64,000 bases of DNA from positions 37,288,193 through 37,352,192 of the forward strand of contig CM070592.1 of NCBI GenBank assembly GCA_036346355.1. Direction: 5' to 3'. Under the pieces are notes generated by a model. The model searched no databases. It saw only the letters and a list, made by a program, of their open reading frames with translations, and was not told the origin of the DNA. Source of the stretch: Rhipidocladum racemiflorum (taxonomy: Eukaryota; Streptophyta; Magnoliopsida; Poales; Poaceae). The position numbers and the translations under genes are program-made. Shown here one piece after another: positions 57,585 to 64,000 of the stretch; the stretch's first letter is position 1, and each line of letters starts with the position of its first letter.

Positions 57585-60500
57585 CTAAGTCCTACGCTCG
57601 GCCTGGAGGGCAGTAAGCTCCTCCTTAAGGGAGTCGACCTCTGCCTCCAGGTCCAAAACCTTCTGCCGAGCCGCGCGACCTTCAGCCGCGCTGTCCCGAA
57701 GGCGTTGCGCCTCCTTGAGCTGGGTCTCTTCGCGCTCCCGAGCTCGCTGAAGGTCGCGGCGCAGGTCGGGGACCTCCTGCCGTAGCTTCACCAGTTCCTC
57801 TTCGAGCTCGGCACACTTTCGTTCCGAAGTGCTCTTCGCCGTCTCGCTCTTGAAGAGCTGGTCCTGAAGCCCGACGATGAGGCTCTTCGCCGACTCCAGC
57901 TCCTTCAGGTCGGCCTCGCGCACCTCGGAGACCCGACGCTCGAGATCAGCGATCTTGGCGTCTTGCTCGCTGTGGTACGCCCAGTACTACTCTGCTGAAA
58001 CTGTGGAGGCGTCAATGTCCTCCATAGCCTTCGCAGCAAACTTCGAGCAAAAAAGGAAGAAAAGTCAAAAAGAACCTCCGGAAGATTGCTCGCCTTATAA
58101 AAAAAAGAAGCAAAGGACTTACCAGAAGAGCCCGGCTGACCAGCTTGTCCTGAAGCCGTTGGCGGTCGGTAGCGCCAGCTCAGAAAAAGGGATTGACCCA
58201 CGCAGGATCATCCTGATCCCGAGCTGGCGCGTCAAGATCTTGCCCCTCCTGGGCACCCGGTGCTCCCAGGAGGGCAACGACGTCTCCTCCTTTGACCAAC
58301 CCTAGGTCGCCCTGAGGTTGGCCTTCCTCAACGACAGGCGGCTCATGGCCGCCTTCCTCCTGTTCAGCCGCTGCGCTCGGGGGCTGGACGCTAACTACGA
58401 GCGCACCCGCCCCTCGCTCCGTGGCCGGGGGCGATTGGTCGAGGACGACCACTTTCGCCCCTTGCACCTCCGCGGCCGGAGGCGATTGGTGCTCCGCGAC
58501 AGGAGACAATTGGTCGAGGACGACCACCTCCTATCCATGGTCCGCAGCTGGAGGCAACTGGTCGTCAACGACCACCTCTTCTACTCGGTCCCCGGCCAGG
58601 GGCGGCTGGTCAATCACGACCGCTTCTCCCCCTTGGTCCGCGGCTGGAGGCTGCTGGCTGACAGCGACCAACTCCTCTTCTTGACTCGCGGCCAAGGGCT
58701 GTGGGTCGAGAGCCACCAACCCTTGACCCTCGAAGCCCGTCGTCTAGGCCTCGCTTGCGCTTATCCCTTCACAAGGGACCAAGGCCAAGGCTTCCTGGTC
58801 CTCAGCCCCCTGCGGCTCTTGCTCCTCCGCGGCTGGAGTAGGTTCCACATCAGCTGGGGGAAGCTCGGGTTCCACCGAGGGAAGCTCGGACTCCGCTGAG
58901 GACGCAGCCGGCACCGACTCCTCCTCCACCTCGGCCATTACTTGGTCGAAGACGCGGTCGATCTCGGCGTCAACTGCAGAGTCGATAATCTCCTTAGCCA
59001 TTTGACGAAAGTCCAAGAGCAACATCCGAGCTATCACGCCCACGCCAAACGGAGTGGGGTTAGCCCGGAAAAAATCGCAAGACAAGAACGAAGAAACCAA
59101 ACAAGAGGACCAAGCGGAGCTTACCTTCCGCCCAGCGAGCAGCGTCATCCTCCTCGGTCTCCTCACTTCGGGCCACGGGCGTCCTACCCCCGGCGGCCTC
59201 GTAGGCCTCAGCAACGGCCACGACGCGATCTTCCACGGCGTCACTGGCTCGCGCCATCGCCGGGTCGACATTGTCCATGTCGACCCCTTCCAATGCAGAG
59301 GTTGATTGGGAAGTCGACCTCCTGCTCCTCCTGACCAGAGCATAGGCGTCTTCCTCCTCTTCCTCCTCCTCAGTGGCCTCGACCACCTGAGCGAGCTGGT
59401 CCTGGAGAGCCTTGATTTTCCTCTCTAGTTGCTCCTTGCTCGGGGGAGACCTGGCCTCCTCCTCGGCCTTCTTCGCCTGCTCGGCGAGCTGTTTCAGTCG
59501 GCCAATCAGCTCTGGCCTCCTCCGTTTGAAGTCATCAAACCAGATTTGAAGCTCACTTACCTCCTGGCGGTCGGCGTACTCGAGGTGTTGCGTGGGAGGA
59601 GTCCTGGTCGAAGCTCGGCGCTTCGACCGCTTGGAGCGAGGAGACGAGGTAGACGCTTGGCGGGTCCGACCCGCCGACCTCTTGCGGGAACCCCTGGCCG
59701 GGGTATCAACTTGCGGCAGCGACGCGGCGCTCGACACGGCGAGCTCAAGGGCGACCTTCTCCTACAAACAGAAGCAGGGAGAGATGAGTTCGGGAAACAT
59801 GCCTACGGACAGGAGCAAACAGAAGTACCTACCATGTCGCTGCGGTCCAAAACATTCTTGGGGATCTGACGATTGGGCGTCAGCTCCTTCTCCTTCGGGG
59901 CGCCGAACATCTCGGCAACCTTTTCGTCAACCCAGTCCGTCCTAGGGGCTACAACACAACCAGGAATTTTGGAGAAAGAATAAGACCAAGCACCGAAAAA
60001 CAGCAATACCCGAAGAAGCGACCAAAGCGTACCTGCGTTGTCCTCGCGGGTGATGTCGTTCCACCCGGTCACCTCAAAGAAAGGATGCTCGCGGCGCCAC
60101 AGGGGGGACACCCGGTTGAAGGAAAAATCCCGGGCAATGTCCCGACCAGTGAGCCCCATTTGGGCGAGCTCGCTGATCGCCCCGGAAGGCCCGCTCCTCC
60201 TCAGCCGCACGAGCAAGGCGCGCTGCCTCGGGCCGGGTAGGCTCTCAAAGATAGATCAACTGGGACCCCTCTGCCTTTTTCTGGTAGAACCAAAGGTCGG
60301 CCCAACCCGACACCGAGTCCTTCAAGGAAACGAGGGGGTACTCGTATGGTCGGTTGGGCCGAAGACGAAGATAAACGCAGCCGGCGGGACCATCCCGGCC
60401 GGTGCGGAAGGGAGAGTAGAAGTGGAAGAAAAGGCTGGCGGTGGGTATCACACCCACGAACGCCTCGCAGAGGTGGGAGAAGACCGCGAGGGCGAGAATG

Positions 60501-60742
60501 GAGTTGGGGTGGAGATGAGAGATTTCGCACCCGCAAAAGGCGAGCACGGAGGCGAGGAAATTGCTCTCGGGCAGGCGGAGCCCATTGACGGCGTACAGCT
60601 CGTAGGAGACGATCCCCGCCTCCCGCGGTGCCGGCGCCGCGTCGCTCCCAGGCACTCGACCCGAGCTTGGGTCGATGTACCCCTCGTTCGTGAGCACCTG
60701 GAGCCTCCTACGGGTCATCTGGCTAACTTTGAAACGCGCCAT
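57585..60742 (-). pseudogene. Element B antisense gene: Transposase_28-like domain plus coiled coil, spliced
   Basis: Likely exons (minus): 60742-60033, 59941-59833, 59761-59125, 59030 to about 58180, and about 57987-57585, with GT/AG at the borders I could place. Exon 1 encodes MARFKVSQMTRRRLQVLTNE, then PESNFLASVLAFCGCEISHL and SLFFHFYSPFRTGRDG, the same 'putative gypsy type transposon' domain as element A's gene, then MGLTGRDIARDFSFNRVSPL. Exon 3 encodes basic sequence and a coiled coil (LERKIKALQDQLAQVVEATE). Exon 4 encodes Pro/Val-rich repeats (VVVLDQLSP/QPPAAD type) with in-frame TAG at 58744 and 58531. The last exon is a strong coiled coil (LVKLRQEVPDLRRDLQRARE). A frameshift near 60243 also breaks it. 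Lies between pol and the 3' LTR, antisense. Confidence 0.78.
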
Positions 60743-61145
60743 GGCCAAAGGAGGAAGGAGAACGAAAAGGGTTCTTAGGCGCTAGGGCTCCTAGAAGGTT
60801 TTTTGGCCGAAGGCGAGCAAAGAAACACAGTGTAACTCTGACCTCTCCCGGTGGACAGTGTTAAAAAGGCAGCGAAGAGACAAGTTAAAAATCGCCGCCT
60901 ATCACGTAGCGACACCTGCACGGTGAAAGCGCACTTTCCAAGAAACTGCCGTAACGTTACAGGGAGGCTTCTCGGAGAAGGAACCGCAGAACAACCAAAC
61001 GACGCGCCCACACGGAGCAAGCACGCGGAGGGTAAAAAGGTCGCCTCCCGATGTAAAATGGTCGTAAGCCACGACCAAAAGAAATTCAATCCCCCCTTCA
61101 AGTCTTCTTAGGCTCAAGGGGAAGCCCGATGGTTCCCCGCTTGAA

Positions 61146-61159
61146 CCTCGGGGGCTAGC
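61146..61159 (+). promoter_or_regulatory. Polypurine tract of element B
   Basis: CTCGGGGGCTAGC directly before the 3' LTR; an imperfect purine tract in the correct position. Confidence 0.6.
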
Positions 61160-61790
61160 TGTCGGGGATTGGCTATCTGGCAAAAGACCACGGTACCCCC
61201 GTGAAAAGCTGAGCCCACCGACCAGGCAATACTGAAAGAAGATGCACGGGAGAATGAAACGAGCATCCCTCCTCTTCCTCCGAGCATACACGTCCACACC
61301 TTTACTCGCGGCCATACCGAACCCTCCCCCACGAGCAAACATGCTCGTAGAGACCACGACCTACTCAGGTGTTTGGTCGGTGGGCCCAGCGAGTGCTACG
61401 AGGAAGGAAGGAGGCAACCAATCAGCCAAAGATCAAGGGAAATCTTACCCGAAATTCAAATAGCGCGCGGATCAAGGACGACGGATCGCAAATATGAATA
61501 CATGGCGTAATCCCAGGAGGTAGTTACCTTCTTTGTATCTCTAGTTGTAGTATTTAAACCCCCCCTGAAGATCTGTAACGGGGAGGGACCCCCCAGATAG
61601 AACACAATACACTGGAGTAGGGCTATTATCTCGGCAGTGAGAGGCCCTAACCAGGATAAACCACCGCGTCCCTCTTCTCCCGACCTGGCGTTTTTTTCTC
61701 GGACAACTCCCTCGGTCCGTACGACGGGGCTCTGTTGATCCCCCATTCAACAAGTAAGCTCGGCGGGAGCCTGTTCTCCAATCGTCGACA
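61160..61790 (+). repeat. 3' LTR of element B
   Basis: 631 bp, same length as the 5' LTR, with about 13 substitutions and no indel visible by eye. Ends ATCGTCGACA next to GGTAG. Confidence 0.93.
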
Positions 61791-63602
61791 GGTAGTTTTC
61801 TCTCGCGCCGAAAGTGACCGACAGAGTGATCTGCCCGAGTGGTGTTGCCGATGCCCCGGGAATCACCCCATGGAACGGTGATGACCCACATTTCAGCTCT
61901 GACCGAGAGATCCCCATATCGTCGAGAGTTTTGATAAAAAGGACGTTGAGCCCGCTCCCTCCGTCGATCAGCACCCTCTTGAGCTTGATGCCACGAACGA
62001 CTGGTCCCAAGACAAGAGGATATCTGCCAGGAAATGGGATCCGGTCCGGGTGATCCGAGCGATCAAAAGTGACCGCAACCTCGGACCACCGTACGTATTG
62101 GGGGGTCTCCAGCGCGATGCGTTGATGTCCCGAGCGGCAAGTTTCTGCTTCCGCTTGGACTCGTATGCGGCCAAGCCCCCGAAGATATAATTGAGCTCCA
62201 GCTCAGCCTCTTAATAGTCTTCCTCCGCTTCAGGAGGAGGTTGCTTTCCGACCGCTTCACTTTGACCCTGCCCGGCTTGCCTCTTGCTTTCCCGGGCAAA
62301 TCTTTTCAAAGTGAAGCAATCTTTGGCGACATGCCTTCCCTTTGGATGGAAGGGATAAAGCGAGTTCATCACTTTGTCATATCCATCCGTTTTAGGCGCT
62401 CGGGGCTGGCCACGCTCAGCTGTTGCCACTAGTTCTTCGCCTTTGCGCTTCTTCTCCTTTCGCTTGGAGGATTCGACGTGATCCTTCTTCTCGTCGTGGT
62501 GTTCGGCCAAGGCCTCGGAGGCCGACGCGTAGTGATCCGCTAAGGCAAATAACTCCCGAACCAAAGTTGGAGGCTTCCGGGACATCTTCTTGATGAGATC
62601 AGGATCGCTGACTCCCTTCTGGAAGGCGGCGATCACGACCGCGTCTGTGACATCCCGAACTGTGCTCTTCCTGTGCATGAAACGCTTGACGAACTCCCGC
62701 AGGGACTCATTCTTCTTCTGGTGTAGTTGGTACAAGTCCCAGGGGGTGCCAGGGTGCTCATACATGCCTTGGAAATTTGAGATGAACTGCTCACACAGAT
62801 CTCCCTAGGAATCTATGGAATTCGCCGGGAGTCCGGTGATCCACGCCTGGGCCCGGGGTGAAAGCGTGACCGGCAGGTAGTTAGCCATCACGTTCTGATC
62901 TCCCCCGGCCGCCCTAACTGCTAACGCATATACCTGCAGCCAGGCCTTTGGGTCCCTTTCACCATCGAATTTGGTGATGCCCTTGGGATTAAACCCATCG
63001 AAGACGGCCTGGTCTCCCATTTTGGAGGCGACATGTTCTGCTGTGGGGTATGGAAGACGGCCTGGTCTCCCATTTTGACTTGCAGAATATCTTCATAGAC
63101 ATCACGTCCACGAAGGTCAAGCCCCTCCTTATGGCCGCCGTCCTACTCGGTGGCCGCCAAGTCGTCGAGGTGTTGCTGTGATTCCGTACGCGAGCCTCCG
63201 ATCATGCAGACTCTACGGAAGTTCCAGCAACTTTCCAGGCTTTCTTCTGACTCGGACCGCAAGCTAGAGGAGCCCGACGGAGACAACTCCAGGCGATCGG
63301 AAGTCCCGAGTGGTTTAGTAGCAAGGACCCCTACCACCCGTGACTCGGCGCCTATTGAGTCGACTCCTTGGCGGGACCGGGGTTTCAGCCCCCTGCTTGG
63401 TGCTTGCAAGAACGGAACGGCGAGACTCCCCGATCCGAGTAGTGGTCGTGACGATGACTCCCCGGAGGCCTCTCGGTGCAGCGGTGCGCCCGCCTCCAAG
63501 AAAGAAATGCTTCCCAGGTCATCGGCGATGAAGACCAGGCTTCCAAAATGGAAAGCCTGATCCGGGAGAAAAACTGTGGAAACTCCACTAGTTGCAGCCA
63601 TC
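61791..63602 (-). pseudogene. gag-pro: Element A gag and beginning of protease
   Basis: ATG at 63602 (MAATSGVSTVFLPDQAFHFG). The Retrotrans_gag region lies about 63020-62560 (MGDQAVFDGFNPKGITKFDG, FVKRFMHRKSTVRDVTDAVV). A basic linker (KRKEKKRKGE) is followed by a zinc-knuckle-like CPFH-type segment reading FHPKGRHVAKDCFTLKRF. Then comes protease with active-site region VLIDGGSGLNVLF near 61965 and SPFHGVIPGASATPLGQITL. TAG at 62805 and TAA at 62211 interrupt it, and element B cuts it at 61790. A 53-bp tandem duplication (63000-63105, GAAGACGGCCTGGTCTCCCA twice) disturbs the capsid start. Confidence 0.85.
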
Positions 63603-63614
63603 AAGCTTGACGGT

Positions 63615-63702
63615 CGGTTTTGTCGGCCGTAAGATTTATGATTCGAGGGGGATGCGTGCGGTTTTGTCGGCAGTAAGATTTATGATTCGAGGGGGATGCG
63701 TG
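63615..63702. repeat. 44-bp tandem duplication at the inner edge of element A 5' LTR
   Basis: CGGTTTTGTCGGCCGTAAGA...GATGCGTG occurs at 63615 and again at 63659 with one mismatch. Each copy includes TGTCGG, the reverse complement of a probable LTR end CCGACA, so the LTR/internal boundary is duplicated. Confidence 0.8.
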
Positions 63703-64000
63703 CGTGACCAGAGCTCGATGGTAACACAGGATGCGGGGTTTTTTTTTACAGGTTCGGGCTCTCTGGATCGAGATAATACCCTAGTCTTGTGTTCTTGTGT
63801 ATATGAGTTTTTTTTTCTTTTTCTCCCCCCTTTTTTCCTCCCGCCTTATATACTGGGGGGAGGGCACGTTACAAAGGGGCGCCACCTGGCGTTGGACCAG
63901 GTGGACTCATGTGTATCCTATTTGTCTCTATCTACCGAACCCAACTACCGCCAGGAGATTTGGTCGTTACTTTCCCGACCCACGCCTGCTGATTCGCCAG
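63621..64000 (-). repeat. Element A 5' LTR, partial (runs off window)
   Basis: On the minus strand a TATA box (AGTATATAAGGCGGGAGG, about 63843-63860) is followed by a leader with ACTAGGGTATTATCTCGATC and GAGCCCGAACCTGT, typical of gypsy LTR R/U5 regions, ending CCGACA near 63621. No TGGCGCC-type primer site is found between this end and the gag ATG at 63602, only about 20 bp, so the 5' leader appears deleted. The outer end lies beyond 64000. Confidence 0.65.

Larger units (their letters stand above)
52544..61790 (+). mobile_element. Element B: Tat-lineage Ty3/gypsy retrotransposon, 9.25 kb, nested in element A
   Basis: Bounded by 631-bp LTRs (52544-53174, 61160-61790) and target duplication GGTAG. 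It entered element A's protease coding region; A's reading frame continues exactly across when B and one GGTAG are set aside. Order: LTR, primer-binding site, short gag-start remnant, pol, spacer with repeats, a spliced gene in antisense orientation, purine tract, LTR. By eye the LTRs differ at about 13 of 631 positions (about 2%), suggesting insertion under a million years ago at usual grass rates. Yet pol is broken and gag missing, so it was probably already defective and moved with help. Confidence 0.93.
44119..64000 (-). mobile_element. Element A: Tat-lineage Ty3/gypsy retrotransposon, split by element B and cut by the window end
   Basis: Reading on the minus strand: part of a 5' LTR (64000-63621), gag (63602-62211), protease (from about 62010), interruption by element B (61790-52544), then RT, RNase H and integrase to the stop at 49000. 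Two genes in antisense orientation follow (48155-48532 and 44417-47164, plus strand). Left end: sequence runs into the SIRE-like LTR at 44118 where A's 3' LTR should be, so that LTR was cut or displaced. Antisense genes between pol and the 3' LTR are characteristic of Retand/Tat-type elements. Many nonsense codons make A defective. Confidence 0.85.

Noticed and set aside
58318..58899. Plus-strand frame of 193 codons opposite element B's antisense gene
   Set aside because: It is the complement of the Pro/Val-rich repeat exon on the minus strand; the repeat keeps several frames open.
59550..59562. GAGGTAAGTGAG in exon 3 of element B antisense gene as a splice donor
   Set aside because: Coding continues in frame beyond it with sensible coiled-coil sequence (EVSELQIWFDDFKRRRPE), so it is more likely coding; alternative splicing cannot be excluded.

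Overview
The window is the end of a plant chromosome arm, most likely a grass (Poaceae, probably rice-like). It opens with degenerate CCCTAAA repeats, the plant telomere motif in the orientation expected at a left chromosome end. The rest is dense with LTR retrotransposons of grass type: Tat-lineage gypsy elements carrying the plant 'putative gypsy type transposon' (Transposase_28-like) domain, a long-LTR gypsy element primed by initiator tRNA-Met, and a SIRE-like copia element. Coding exons are GC-rich as in grasses. The species cannot be fixed from sequence alone.

Layout. 1-2395 is a degenerate telomere-like block. 2396-20006 is a subtelomeric tandem array of about 22 units of roughly 740-768 bp; each unit is mostly degenerate telomere repeat plus a conserved non-telomeric core of about 200 bp. 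20007-21650 is AT-rich decayed sequence. 22840-26700 (minus) holds a multi-exon relic of the nuclear-pore gene NUP88/MOS7, recognised exon by exon, with a frameshift, a nonsense codon and two damaged splice donors; an exon resembling a kelch/acyl-CoA-binding protein lies inside it. 26964-27566 is the only plausible intact host-type gene, a 200-residue basic protein with one hydrophobic N-terminal segment. 28171-28243 is a decayed tRNA-Thr(UGU) copy. 28768-29116 is a palindromic MULE-type MITE and 29421-30634 a hAT-type element with internal 150-bp tandem repeats.

From 31127 the window is almost entirely retroelements. 31127-38263 is a complete but gag-only gypsy element with 2.6-kb LTRs and target duplication ATTTC. 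38264-39777 is a mosaic of copia LTR pieces and a 5'-truncated LINE. 39790-44118 (minus) is a SIRE-like copia gag plus one 3.2-kb LTR. From 44119 to beyond 64000 runs element A, a Tat-lineage gypsy element on the minus strand. It is split by element B (52544-61790, plus strand), a second Tat-lineage element that entered A's protease region and made the target duplication GGTAG.

A and B share one architecture: sense gag-pol, then a spliced gene in antisense orientation between pol and the 3' LTR (A: 44417-47164 plus; B: 57585-60742 minus), and in A an extra small intact antisense ORF (48155-48532). B has lost gag and most of protease at a visible deletion junction. Every large element ORF carries stops or frameshifts, with TAG strongly over-represented among the premature stops, so these copies are probably immobile on their own. 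I see no CRISPR array, operon or other prokaryotic system. The most unusual items are the telomere-derived satellite, the chimeric NUP88 relic and the twin antisense genes.
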